A stretch of 64,000 nt of DNA. It comes from Bacteroidales bacterium (GTDB lineage: Bacteria > Bacteroidota > Bacteroidia > Bacteroidales > UBA932). This document shows, piece after piece, positions 45,194 through 53,821 of the stretch (positions are counted from its first letter, which is position 1; each line of letters opens with the position of its first letter). Made by a program: the position numbers and the translations under genes. Below the pieces are notes generated by a model. That model was not told the origin of the DNA. It searched no databases and was given only the letters and a program-made list of their open reading frames with translations. The DNA is taken from the NCBI GenBank assembly GCA_028724885.1, contig JAQYTJ010000043.1, positions 1-64,000 of the forward strand. The letters run 5' to 3'.

Positions 45194-45541
45194 TTACGCA
45201 TTTTTGTTTTTTACATAAACGATAACCTCAATCTGGTTCTCCGGATGTTCATCTGGGGAGATGCGCTGGATGCGGGTTTCATAAATGTCGTCGAGTCCCA
45301 TGTCCAGATACTTGGAGATATCATGGTTGTCGCTGTGAGGAATGTATCCCAACTTGAAATCACCACAGTAAATAGCTACAGCGTAATCATCGAACTTGTT
45401 GTCCGGCTCCCGGACAAGATCCAGACGCTTTCCTACTTTCAATTCCTCAAAGGCTTCAGGGCCGTCCCAATAGCTGAATCCGGCAATGTTGAAGTTGGCC
45501 AGATGCACTTTCTTGACGGGTCTGTTTTCTCTTGCTTTCAT
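45194..45541 (-). CDS. HIRAN-domain protein
   Basis: 115 residues, almost all one HIRAN domain: FNIAGFSYWDGPEAFEEL, then GKRLDLVREPDNKFDDYAVAIY and KLGYIPHSDNHDISKYLD. HIRAN domains bind DNA 3' ends or damaged DNA when fused to helicases; stand-alone bacterial forms are poorly understood. It is directly followed by the ADP-ribosylglycohydrolase remnant, so both were one operon. It has its own -7 box. A defence or stress role is inference only. Confidence 0.85.
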   Translation of the reverse strand: MKARENRPVKKVHLANFNIAGFSYWDGPEAFEELKVGKRLDLVREPDNKFDDYAVAIYCGDFKLGYIPHSDNHDISKYLDMGLDDIYETRIQRISPDEHPENQIEVIVYVKNKNA

Positions 45542-45576
45542 AAGGCATGCACTTTATTGGTTTAACTTTCTTAAGG

Positions 45577-45584
45577 CAAAATTA
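45577..45584 (-). promoter_or_regulatory. -7 element of the HIRAN gene
   Basis: TAATTTTG on the minus strand fits TAnnTTTG and lies 36 nt before the start. Confidence 0.5.
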
Positions 45585-45928
45585 AAAGGAGGTTGTGCCA
45601 AATCAAGGTACAATATTAACTGTTTCATTCTTCGTACAATTGTGTTGCTTCCAAGTGCTGTTTCTTAATCTCATCTGCCAGTCACTGCGGAGATATACCC
45701 TTGATTTGAGGGCCTCTGGAAAGAAGCTGTGAGTAAAAAGCCTGATTTACGCACTGGGTAGGGGGCACCACCGCCGCAGAATGCGGCATGCTGCGACTAT
45801 AGTCCTGGGGCTGTGGTGGGCTTTGAGGGACCCTCTTCGCGCCCGGCTGTTGCCCATTGCGTTTTGACTAATACATCGTCGTGCCTACCGACAGTACGCA
45901 TGGGACATGTTCATTTTGAACAACCATA

Positions 45929-45995
45929 GTCATTCCGGACACGATCCGGAATCTATGTACACGAAGAACAGATCCTGAATCAAGTTCAGGATGAC
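45929..45995. repeat. Composite palindromic repeat, full copy (reverse orientation)
   Basis: gtcattccggacacgatccg gaat, then about 18 nt, then gatcctgaatcaagttcagg atgac. Same layout as 38236-38304. Confidence 0.8.
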
Positions 45996-46246
45996 ATGGT
46001 GGGTGGAATAGATCCTTTCCAAGTTCAGGATGGCGAGGAGTATAGTTCAGGATGACGTGGTGTATTCTTAAACACATGGTTTTGAACTTGATTCGATTTC
46101 TGTAGCCGTATCCTGCATATGGCGACTACAGTGCGGATACTTAAAGGGAGCTATGGGGTAATGTGTCATCGTGCCAGGTTGTTGGATGCACCATCGCTGG
46201 ATATCGAATAGACTGATTTGGAAGGGAAAGAGTTGCGTGCAAAACT

Positions 46247-46335
46247 GTCGAGACATGCCCTTCTGGCGGTTCTGCAATAAGGTGTTGGTCGACAATGTGG
46301 TTCTTGGGAGGCCTCGATGTCGAGACATGCCCTTC
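46247..46335. repeat. 17-bp direct repeat pair
   Basis: GTCGAGACATGCCCTTC at 46247-46263 and 46319-46335, 72 nt start to start. Other pieces in the neighbourhood (tcgacagggttttg, tcgacaaggttttg) look related. Confidence 0.6.
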
Positions 46336-46624
46336 CCTACGTACTTCCGCATAGCCTGCCTCGACAGGGTTTTGCGATACAAATATTCCGAAGGGTTTTA
46401 ATATTCGTATGCAATTCTTTTATTCGCATAAGCATCGACAAGGTTTTGTAAACCTAGAAGAGAGGTAGTGATTACTCACAATTGAAGGCAATAGTGACAT
46501 GCATTTTAAGTGCTTAGGCGGTAGATTACCATGGCTTACCACCTTTTTAAAATAGGGGTTGGTAGCGGTTAAATGCATTCTGTGCGTTGTGTTGCATTTC
46601 AGTATTGCCGACTATTTCCATTCC

Positions 46625-46804
46625 GCCATCCGGGCATGACCCGGAATCTAGGCTTGCGAAACTAGATCCTGAATCAAGTTCAGGATGACGTGGCGAGTCG
46701 TTCAGGATGACGTGGTGAGTCGTTCAGGATGACGTGGCGAGTCGTTCAGGATGACGTGGTGGGTCGTTCAGGGTGACGTGGTGAGTCGTTCAGGATGATG
46801 TGTC
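46625..46804. repeat. Composite palindromic repeat followed by a 22-nt tandem array
   Basis: Full composite copy at 46625-46690. Its final arm gttcaggatgacgtgg is then repeated as 22-nt units (gttcaggatgacgtggcgag tc) with five full copies from 46678 and one partial, differing only at a few bases (c/t in ggYg). Unit and spacing are constant, so it is a tandem expansion of one arm. Confidence 0.8.
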
Positions 46805-46831
46805 GGGAGTCGTGTTCATTATTTCCCATGT

Positions 46832-46853
46832 CATCCGGGCATGACCCGGAATT
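46832..46853. repeat. Palindromic-repeat half (CCGGGCATGACCCGG type)
   Basis: tcatccgggcatgacccgga at, just past the 3' end of the esterase gene. Confidence 0.65.
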
Positions 46854-46898
46854 CATCTACTTCAGATTGACCTGCGTAGGCCAAGCCATCATGCTGGC

Positions 46899-47672
46899 CT
46901 AGCGGTGCTGCTTGAATAGCCAGGTCATGAAGTCGGGTTCGTTGAAGGCGGGGGTCCAGGAGCCGTGGCCGCAGGCGATATATTCCTTATACTCTACCTT
47001 GGCGCCGAGACTCTTTAACTTAAGATAGGCGCTTCTGGAGCAGTTCACTGGCACGGTCGCATCGGCATCGCCGTGATATATTCTTATATTGAAAGATGGC
47101 TTATGGGTGAAGCGATCAACGTTTATTGCACCACAGATAGGAATAGCTGCAGCGAAGAAATCAGGGTAGCGGGCGATTAGGTCGTATGTTGCCATTCCGC
47201 CCATCGAAAGCCCCATGACGTATATTCGTTTAGTGTCTACTTGGCCAGAGCTAATATATTTCATCACAAGTTCCATGACTGCCTTCATCAGTGGCGTTTC
47301 AGAAGGGTTAGCAGGCATGTTTTCGTGATCAAAGTCGGGGCGGCTTGAATATGCCCAGTAGCCGTCTTCAGGGCACTGCGGGAATAGCACGAAAGCTGGA
47401 TGTTCTTCGCGGTTCACTGGGTTCAGGAACATCTGGCTTCCGTGAGTCAGCTGCTTCTCATTATCCGAACCCCTCTCGCCAGCTCCATGCATGAACAGCA
47501 CTAAAGGATATTTCTTGCCTTGCTTCATTTCTTTCGGAGCTAGGAAGCGGTAAGACAAGGAAATGCCATTGGATGCCTTGAAAACGTCTTTTCCATAAAT
47601 CCCCTGAGCTAATGAAGCGGAAGCTGCCAACAATGACAGAGCCAACGCAAAAAAAATCTTTCTCATATTCAT
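46899..47672 (-). CDS. Exported alpha/beta-hydrolase (esterase/phospholipase-like)
   Basis: 257 residues with a signal peptide (ALALSLLAASASLAQG). Alpha/beta-hydrolase features: FMHGAGERGSDN oxyanion region, nucleophile Ser in MGLSMGGMATYDL, Asp in YHGDADATVPV, and His in CGHGSWTPAF. It resembles Bacteroidales carboxylesterases of the PHB-depolymerase/dienelactone type; the ester cleaved is unknown. Lone gene. Confidence 0.88.
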   Translation of the reverse strand: MNMRKIFFALALSLLAASASLAQGIYGKDVFKASNGISLSYRFLAPKEMKQGKKYPLVLFMHGAGERGSDNEKQLTHGSQMFLNPVNREEHPAFVLFPQCPEDGYWAYSSRPDFDHENMPANPSETPLMKAVMELVMKYISSGQVDTKRIYVMGLSMGGMATYDLIARYPDFFAAAIPICGAINVDRFTHKPSFNIRIYHGDADATVPVNCSRSAYLKLKSLGAKVEYKEYIACGHGSWTPAFNEPDFMTWLFKQHR

Positions 47673-47775
47673 TGAATATTCTAAATTATCAATATTTGAG
47701 GTTCCTATCTGCTTCCTCCGGCGAATCGTCAGGTCTCAATAAACAGAGCCCTTTGAGGAGTTGGCTTTTGGACCC

Positions 47776-49467
47776 CTATCTGCCGCCTCCGCCGAAACCT
47801 CCGCCAGAAAAGCCACCTCCGCCGCCGAAAGACGAACCTCCGCCGAAGCCGCCGCTAGAGCCAGAAAATGTGGATTTGGCAGAGTTGATGAAAGCTGACT
47901 CGTACATATTCGTGGAATAGAGATGCGTCATGAATATGACATCTGAAAGGTTGATGTCCTCCCCTACCATAGACAACCCCGCCAGCTTCTCGTAATCAGG
48001 ACAGATGTGTTTGATTTCCTTGTAGACCCTGTCAGCGATGCCGAACAGAGTGGCGAAGATGAGGTAATTGTTCCAGAGCTGGATTTCTGCAACTCCCCTA
48101 TCGTCGATCAGAGTGAACTCTTGGAGGAAATTCTTAAGCCCGAATACTTCCCTGACTTCCTTTGCCTTCAGAGACCACAGGCTCAGCTTGTCGTCGGCAT
48201 CGTCCGCCCAATCCGCCAGCAGCTTGCTGTTTGATTGTTTGGCGCTCCAGCGTTTCAGCTCGTTCTTCTCCAGGATTCCGTTCTCCCCTGCCGCCTCTTT
48301 AAGTATCTCGTAGAGAGACTTTTCGCACCTGAGGTCTTTTTCGTCGCGGCTGGACACCGCTCCACCGGCATCTATCCCAGAGCTAGCTGACGAGTCGGCA
48401 TACTCATTTATTTGCATGACTTTACGTCCCTTCCTGTCCAGAGTTACGCTAAAGGCCTTTTTGTAGAAAAGCCGCATCACATAAGCAGCTATCAGGTTCT
48501 TCTCGACTTTGTTGTCTGGCTTGAAAGTTTTGTAGACGTTGAATGCTTTGCGCAGGCTGCCTTCGGCAGGCACGGAACGAAACCAAGGAACGTCCTTGAC
48601 ATTCTTGCACCCAAGCAGTTCCTTTCGGCGCTTGCGCCGGTTGATCGCATCAGCAATGAAGGCATAGATCACAGCCAGTATCCCAAATCCGATCACCAAA
48701 TAGAAAATGATGCCAAAGATGTCTATGCCGTTCTTCTGCTTGTAGCTGCTGCCCTTAAAAGCCTTCGCTCGCAAATCATCGAAAGTTCCTTTTCCCTCGA
48801 CGGTAGGCGAGAATATGCCTTTGGAGAAACCGGCCAGGATTATGAGTCCGCTTTTCTCGTAGAAAGGTTCGCTGCTGCTGGCTACGATGCTTCCGTTCTC
48901 GAAGTTGATCTCGCCATTGAAGCCGAAGGCCCAGATTCGCGAATTGTCGCTGCTGAATGTGGTGTCTTCCTTGAATATTCTGACTTCGGCGTACTGTGGG
49001 GCCGGATTTTGCCCACGTGAAAGGAACATGAAATTGAAGCCGTCCATGTCTTCATGACGCTGAACGAGACCACCCAAAGAATAGGTTATAGTGAATTCGT
49101 GGTGGCCGTAACTCCCTACTCCCCAGCAGAGCTCGCAGCCATTATCCTTCCTTACGATTCCGCAGCGCCCAGCCTTTTCTTCAAGACTTCGGTCTATGTC
49201 CCAGTCGTCCCCTTCTGACACGAACTGATGTCCTTCTTCGTCGAAGACTTGCAATCCCCCGACAGTCATGTCTCCGAGATTGCCAATCACTTTGTACCAT
49301 TCGGTTATGTCATTTGAAACATCGATCTGCCAGCGTTCCGTGACCAAGGCAGAGCCGTCGTCATGCAGGCTTACCCTGATGATTACGGAGTCTACCTTGC
49401 TGGCAAAAGCCGTCGCTGTGAGGCAGAGAGCCGCAAGCAACGAGAATATATTCCTGAAAAATTTCAT
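47776..49467 (-). CDS. DUF2207-domain membrane protein with Gly-rich tail
   Basis: 563 residues. Signal peptide (LLAALCLTATAFAS), an extracytoplasmic DUF2207 domain (about 24-250), a transmembrane segment (about 264-284, IIFYLVIGFGILAVIYAFIA), a cytoplasmic part, and a C-terminal GGFGGGSSFGGGGGFSGGGF tail. This is the usual build of YPTV-type DUF2207 proteins encoded with LemA. ATG abuts the lemA stop (TAG|ATG). Function in the envelope is unknown. Confidence 0.88.
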   Translation of the reverse strand: MKFFRNIFSLLAALCLTATAFASKVDSVIIRVSLHDDGSALVTERWQIDVSNDITEWYKVIGNLGDMTVGGLQVFDEEGHQFVSEGDDWDIDRSLEEKAGRCGIVRKDNGCELCWGVGSYGHHEFTITYSLGGLVQRHEDMDGFNFMFLSRGQNPAPQYAEVRIFKEDTTFSSDNSRIWAFGFNGEINFENGSIVASSSEPFYEKSGLIILAGFSKGIFSPTVEGKGTFDDLRAKAFKGSSYKQKNGIDIFGIIFYLVIGFGILAVIYAFIADAINRRKRRKELLGCKNVKDVPWFRSVPAEGSLRKAFNVYKTFKPDNKVEKNLIAAYVMRLFYKKAFSVTLDRKGRKVMQINEYADSSASSGIDAGGAVSSRDEKDLRCEKSLYEILKEAAGENGILEKNELKRWSAKQSNSKLLADWADDADDKLSLWSLKAKEVREVFGLKNFLQEFTLIDDRGVAEIQLWNNYLIFATLFGIADRVYKEIKHICPDYEKLAGLSMVGEDINLSDVIFMTHLYSTNMYESAFINSAKSTFSGSSGGFGGGSSFGGGGGFSGGGFGGGGR

Positions 49468-50043
49468 CTAGGAATTCTTTCCGCCATTGAATATGCTGCC
49501 GATGCCAGGCATCTCGGATTTTTCTTTATCCTCGGCAAGATATTCAGCTGTAGTGAAATGCAGCATGTTCGCAACTATAGAGGATGGCCACTGGCGCACC
49601 ATAGTGTTCAATTTGGTAACGCAGTCGTTGTAGACCATTCTGGAAAGGCGCACGTTTTCCTCGTATTGCTTGATGCCATTCATGCTGTTGATGAAAACAT
49701 CGTTCGCCTTCAGCTCCGGATAGCGCTCCACGACCACGTTCAGCCTGCCTAGGATGTCGTTCACTGCGGCATTCTGCTGGTTCACGTCTTCGGCGGTGCT
49801 AGGGGTGCTGATTTTGCGCTGCCCGATGACATCCATCAGGGTGTCGTGTTCGTGAGCATCATATTGCTTTGTCATTTCAACCAAGGCCGTGACAGCATCC
49901 CAGCGGGTCTTCAGCTGAGCGTTTATCTGGCCTAGGGCATTTTTCATCTTCTCTTGTAAAGAAACAAGCTGGCGCTGGGTGGAGAGTATGTAAAGAAGGC
50001 AAATCGCTACTATGGCGATTATGACGATAAGGGTAATGTTCAT
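49468..50043 (-). CDS. lemA: LemA family protein
   Basis: 191 residues from ATG 50043 (MNITLIVIIAIVAICLLYIL); the ATG at 50067 would start within the promoter area. One N-terminal membrane helix, then the LemA helical bundle with QINAQLKTRWDAVTALVEMT, YPELKANDVFINSMNGIKQYE and RLSRMVYNDCVTKLNTMV. Directly coupled to the DUF2207 gene, a widespread pair of unknown envelope function. Confidence 0.93.
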   Translation of the reverse strand: MNITLIVIIAIVAICLLYILSTQRQLVSLQEKMKNALGQINAQLKTRWDAVTALVEMTKQYDAHEHDTLMDVIGQRKISTPSTAEDVNQQNAAVNDILGRLNVVVERYPELKANDVFINSMNGIKQYEENVRLSRMVYNDCVTKLNTMVRQWPSSIVANMLHFTTAEYLAEDKEKSEMPGIGSIFNGGKNS

Positions 50044-50064
50044 AATCAGTAAATATTTGATATA

Positions 50065-50072
50065 CAAATATA
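50065..50072 (-). promoter_or_regulatory. -7 element of lemA
   Basis: TATATTTG on the minus strand matches TAnnTTTG, 21 nt before the chosen lemA start, in the gap after the TauE-type gene. This supports the shorter start. Confidence 0.65.
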
Positions 50073-50079
50073 ATCACTT

Positions 50080-50802
50080 TCAATGAATATTCTGGATTAT
50101 CAATATTAAAGAGACCGCTATCATTAGGGTGGCGACAATGCGCTTGTAAATTTTGTTGCTGATTTTACCTATGGCTTTCATGGCTAGCCAGTTGCCAAGA
50201 ATCATGGCGGCTCCTATGAAAAGGCCGTTCAGAAAAATGCTTGTCCCCATTAGGTTGAGTTTCCCATAGACTATGGCTTTGATTATGTGCATTGTCGCTG
50301 CTGCCGTAGCCTCGGAAGCAATGTAAGCTACGGGAGCTAGGTTCCAGGAAAGGAAGACGGCGCTGCTGAGCGGACCAGAAATGCCAAGCAGGCCGTTGAG
50401 GAGTCCCGTGACGCCCCCGCCGATAATCATTGTCCCTCTACGGCGTGGTAAGTCTTTTTTGCCGGTGAGTTTCCAGATGGCGAAAATTATCAGGAATATG
50501 CAGAGGATAACGGTCATTGGCTTTTTGGGAGCGGAGGCGAAGCCGAAGGCGCCCAAGGCGGTGAAAGGAGTTGCTAGGATGAGGAAATATCCAACAGCTT
50601 TCCAATCAATTGATTTCCAGCCTATCACTACCCTGCTTAGATTACTGAGCAGCTGGGCTATCGTACTCACTGGCACCGCCACCTCGACTCCGTAGAAATA
50701 GGTGATTACAGGGAGCAGCATCATGCCTCCCCCGAAACCTACGGAACCCGACAGGAATCCAGCTATGAAGCCGACGATGATTAGAACTATGTACATTGTC
50801 AT
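50080..50802 (-). CDS. TSUP-family (TauE/SafE) permease
   Basis: 240 residues with about seven to eight hydrophobic segments and the family repeats GFIAGFLSGSVGFGGGMMLLP at the start and GGVTGLLNGLLGISGP in the middle (positions about 8-28 and 128-143). TSUP permeases are linked to export of sulfite, sulfonates or other organosulfur anions. Together with the YeiH-type gene this is the second putative sulfur-anion transporter here; no genetic link is seen. Confidence 0.9.
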   Translation of the reverse strand: MTMYIVLIIVGFIAGFLSGSVGFGGGMMLLPVITYFYGVEVAVPVSTIAQLLSNLSRVVIGWKSIDWKAVGYFLILATPFTALGAFGFASAPKKPMTVILCIFLIIFAIWKLTGKKDLPRRRGTMIIGGGVTGLLNGLLGISGPLSSAVFLSWNLAPVAYIASEATAAATMHIIKAIVYGKLNLMGTSIFLNGLFIGAAMILGNWLAMKAIGKISNKIYKRIVATLMIAVSLILIIQNIH

Positions 50803-50862
50803 AGTGAACGTAAAGATAGCATATTTGCATATATTCTTATCCTGAATCTGGGTTTATTTCAT

Positions 50863-50870
50863 TATTTTTG
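50863..50870 (+). promoter_or_regulatory. -7 element of folK
   Basis: TATTTTTG fits TAnnTTTG, 47 nt before ATG 50918. Confidence 0.55.
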
Positions 50871-50917
50871 GCCGAAATCATGCTAGTTCGATGACTGGCA
50901 ATTAAGAGCGTGCAGGT

Positions 50918-51391
50918 ATGGCGACGGTGAACATATATTTCTCCCTTGGGAGCAACATCGGGGATAGGAAAAAGAACATCATGGAGGCACTTAGTTGCAT
51001 GGATGAAGTGTTTGGAGGGCATTTCGTGGCTCTTTCGGAACTCATCGAGACGGAGCCGATGGGTTTCGTGGGCGGGCAGTTCCTAAATGCAGCAGTGCTG
51101 TATCGGACTTCAAACTCGGAGGGAGGAGCGATGGATGTGCTGGATAAGGTGAAGGCAATAGAGAGGGCTATGGGAAGGTCTGATTGTCCTGAATATGATG
51201 CCCGGGGCAAAAGAATATACCATTCTAGGATCATAGACATAGATATTCTTTTCTACGGAAACGAACGCATTGATAATGAAAGGCTTACTATTCCACATAA
51301 GGACATTGAGAATCGGCCGTTCGTGATGGAGCCGCTAAAGGAGATTGCCGAGCCGTCACTGATGGCGGATTTTCCTGAATATTTTGAATAA
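50918..51391 (+). CDS. folK: 2-amino-4-hydroxy-6-hydroxymethyldihydropteridine pyrophosphokinase
   Basis: HPPK of folate synthesis. 157 residues. SLGSNIGDRKKNI near the N-terminus, ETEPMGFVGGQFLNAAVLY, and the signature RIIDIDILFYGNE with the Mg-binding Asp pair. The C-terminus IPHKDIENRPFVMEPL is typical. Single gene divergent from the TauE-type permease gene. Confidence 0.95.
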   Translation: MATVNIYFSLGSNIGDRKKNIMEALSCMDEVFGGHFVALSELIETEPMGFVGGQFLNAAVLYRTSNSEGGAMDVLDKVKAIERAMGRSDCPEYDARGKRIYHSRIIDIDILFYGNERIDNERLTIPHKDIENRPFVMEPLKEIAEPSLMADFPEYFE

Positions 51392-51396
51392 AAGCG

Positions 51397-51422
51397 TAGC
51401 CGGAATCGAGAATCGGCTATTT
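51397..51422. terminator. Possible shared terminator between folK and the DUF5686 gene
   Basis: TAGCCG (51397-51402) pairs with CGGCTA (51414-51419), flanked by an A-run on the left and TTT on the right. Short stem that overlaps the DUF5686 stop. Confidence 0.4.
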
Positions 51423-53543
51423 CCATCTGCCGAAGAGCTCGATGGAGAAACGGAAGCCAAGAGCCTGATATTTCCAGTTTCTGGTGGAAAAATATATTCC
51501 TAGAGAAAACAGGCGGTTGGTGAATGCGTATCCATATTCAGTGTAGGGGTGGATCCTGTCGGTGAGAAGGAAGTTAACGTATAAACGTTCTTTTTCTATC
51601 ATTTCGCTGAAGAAGGGAATCATGTAAGAAATCATCATCGGCTGCTCGTAGGTCAGGTTTGATCGATAGTAATATTTAGAGACGTTGTACCAAGCCGGAT
51701 TCAACAGCTGGAATTCGCCGCTCCAGTCATCGTTCCAGCCGCCTGGAAGATTATTCTCTCGGAAATTAGAATAATCCAGGAAGTAAATGTCCTGGCTCTT
51801 GTCGGTGTAAAGCCCGCCTCCGACCCTGATTGACATGGAACTTACCTTGCTGAAATTCTTGATCCAGCTCATGTCACACTCGAATTTCTCATATTCAATC
51901 CCTGATTTCATCACTCCTTTGATGCCTCTTTCGTAGTCAAAGGTCAGCACCGGTCCCTTCTCTTTAAATGGCTTGAAAGTGAGTTCCAGACTAGGAGCGA
52001 AAGTCTTGTAAACTGTTGGCTGTCCTGCCTCTTCAAATTCCTTTTTATCCACTGGCGACCGTCTGTGGTATATCGCACAGACTTCTGCGCTGAACCAATC
52101 CGTGATGTCGTAAGTAGCAAGGAGCTTATAGTAATTGTCTGTGTAATATTTCATGTCCAGATTCTTGAAACGAACCGAATCGGGGTTCATTTTGATCAGC
52201 ATTTCCCGCACGGAAGAGTTCGTGATGCGGTTTCCGTTTCCTACGGTGAGGCCTATCATGCCGTTCTTTGCCGCATCGAAAGCATAGGAGAAAGGGGCAT
52301 CGAAGAAGAACTGTTTCTTTGAAAACATATACCCCATCCTTACCAAGAAATGAAAGTATGAATTGTTGGTAAGTACATATTTTCCGCGAATATCGTACCT
52401 GTAACTAAGGCCCTTGCTGTGGGAATAGTTCAGGTAGCTAGGGTTTAGGGGTGGGGAGAATTTCACTGACAGGTTATCTTTGGATCCTAGGTCGGTGGTG
52501 AAGCTGTTCACTAAGGCCTGTTGCGCAGTGTTCCATGCCTTCTTGTAAATCTTGTTCTCGATCTTGTCTTTCTTGCTGACTGGCTTCACGTTTTGGATGG
52601 AATCGTACCTTGCATAAATCGCCTTGTCTGCCTCGGTAAGCTGGCAAGGCCGAAGGCTGTCGAGAGAATATTGCGTTGAGGCGGAATCTGGGAAGTCTTT
52701 CGGGGATAAAAACAGGCAGAATATCCTGACTTGCAGCTTATTGTTCATGAAACTGAAAGTGACGGTGAGGTCGCTCCTGACGGGCAGCACCGGAATGGAT
52801 TCGTCCATGTCCATATGAATGTTGAACTTGAACATGTCGTATTCCCCTGCGAAGTTGGTTCTCAATACTTTTCCAGAAGCATTGTCGATCACGGCCTCTC
52901 CTTTGACGAATTGAGTGTTCTTGACCCTTGGCTTAAATATTATTCGTGAGGTGCTGTCGGTGACCTCGGTTATTTTATACCTGTAGAATTTTACGTTCGT
53001 CTTGTTAAAAGGAGACAGAACGTTATCCTTGAAGAAGGTTTTTGAATATATTTCAGGAGTATATAATTCGATTATGGGCAGCATGGCATCGTTCTTTATC
53101 GGAATGGTGCCGTCTGATGCCCGGTCGATTTTTTCCCTGGCCTTAGCATCATTGAACCAGACTGTCCCATAATATTCCTTTATGTAGTCCGGATGTTCTT
53201 TAGAGATTACGTAAAGGGTAGGTATGAGCCTCATTATGCTGTTGCGATTCTCTGTATGGATCAGCCACTTCACGTAGATGTCGCTTTTCTGCTCCTGGGT
53301 TATTCCATTCACGGAACTCGAAAAGGCCATGATTTTCCGTATGATGTCCGACTTGCTGTCTGTGAATTTAGCCTTTACGGTATCGCACGCAAGAATTGTG
53401 TCCACGACTATCGGCACTTCGGCATAGGCAGTCAGGGACATAAGCGAGAAAAAGGCGGCCAGTAGTAGCTTCCCAGCCTGGAATATTATTAAGTTATGAA
53501 CTTTCACTTTATTACTCTTCCCAAAAATAGCAATAAATTTCAA
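51417..53543 (-). CDS. DUF5686-family outer-membrane protein without the N-terminal carboxypeptidase-like domain
   Basis: 708 residues. Signal-like segment around residues 28-41 (LLLAAFFSLMSLTAYAE), preceded by an unusually long 25-residue head, so a start further in is possible. The middle and C-terminal parts match the DUF5686 barrel (HTENRNSIMRLIPTLYVIS, FYRYKITEVTDSTSRIIFKP, and the strand-rich end FRFSIELFGRWK). Related proteins usually begin with a carboxypeptidase-regulatory-like domain, which is missing here. Function unknown; probably an outer-membrane barrel. Confidence 0.75.
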   Translation of the reverse strand: MKFIAIFGKSNKVKVHNLIIFQAGKLLLAAFFSLMSLTAYAEVPIVVDTILACDTVKAKFTDSKSDIIRKIMAFSSSVNGITQEQKSDIYVKWLIHTENRNSIMRLIPTLYVISKEHPDYIKEYYGTVWFNDAKAREKIDRASDGTIPIKNDAMLPIIELYTPEIYSKTFFKDNVLSPFNKTNVKFYRYKITEVTDSTSRIIFKPRVKNTQFVKGEAVIDNASGKVLRTNFAGEYDMFKFNIHMDMDESIPVLPVRSDLTVTFSFMNNKLQVRIFCLFLSPKDFPDSASTQYSLDSLRPCQLTEADKAIYARYDSIQNVKPVSKKDKIENKIYKKAWNTAQQALVNSFTTDLGSKDNLSVKFSPPLNPSYLNYSHSKGLSYRYDIRGKYVLTNNSYFHFLVRMGYMFSKKQFFFDAPFSYAFDAAKNGMIGLTVGNGNRITNSSVREMLIKMNPDSVRFKNLDMKYYTDNYYKLLATYDITDWFSAEVCAIYHRRSPVDKKEFEEAGQPTVYKTFAPSLELTFKPFKEKGPVLTFDYERGIKGVMKSGIEYEKFECDMSWIKNFSKVSSMSIRVGGGLYTDKSQDIYFLDYSNFRENNLPGGWNDDWSGEFQLLNPAWYNVSKYYYRSNLTYEQPMMISYMIPFFSEMIEKERLYVNFLLTDRIHPYTEYGYAFTNRLFSLGIYFSTRNWKYQALGFRFSIELFGRWK

Positions 53544-53695
53544 GTTTTGTCGCTAGTAACAAATACAATGTGGACGATGCCATAGGAGCAGTGGCGGCAC
53601 CCAGCATAGGTCTCAAAGTGAAAAGTCTCTTTCTCCGGACTGAACTCCACGCATTGGTAGCAGGAGGGTGGGCGTAAGAGTGTTCACTCTTCTCC

Positions 53696-53763
53696 CGTCA
53701 TCCGGGCTTGACCCGGAATCTAGGCTTAAGAAACGTAGATACTGAAACAAGTTCAGGATGACG
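53696..53763. repeat. Composite palindromic repeat, full copy
   Basis: cgtcatccgggcttgacccg gaatct, spacer, gatactgaaacaagttcagg atgacg. Between the DUF5686 gene and the lipoprotein gene; the rest of 53544-53821 shows nothing else. Confidence 0.8.
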
Positions 53764-53821
53764 TTGAGGGTCGCTCAGAATACTGGTGAATGAAATCATG
53801 ATTATGGCGTGCGTGTATGTG

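Larger units (their letters stand above)
45585..46898. other. 1.3-kb gene-poor repeat region
   Basis: No credible coding frame. It contains two composite palindromes (45929-45995, 46625-46690), a 22-nt tandem array (46678-46804), a half palindrome (46832-46853), and a 17-bp direct repeat (46247-46263 and 46319-46335). The rest is not assignable. Confidence 0.6.

Noticed and set aside
44927..45565. Plus-strand 212-codon frame
   Set aside because: It is antisense to the HIRAN and ADP-ribosylglycohydrolase sequences, both of which match known families.
46678..46804. Possible CRISPR array
   Set aside because: Units are 22 nt with no unique spacers, and each is an arm of the palindromic repeat; no cas genes anywhere in the window.
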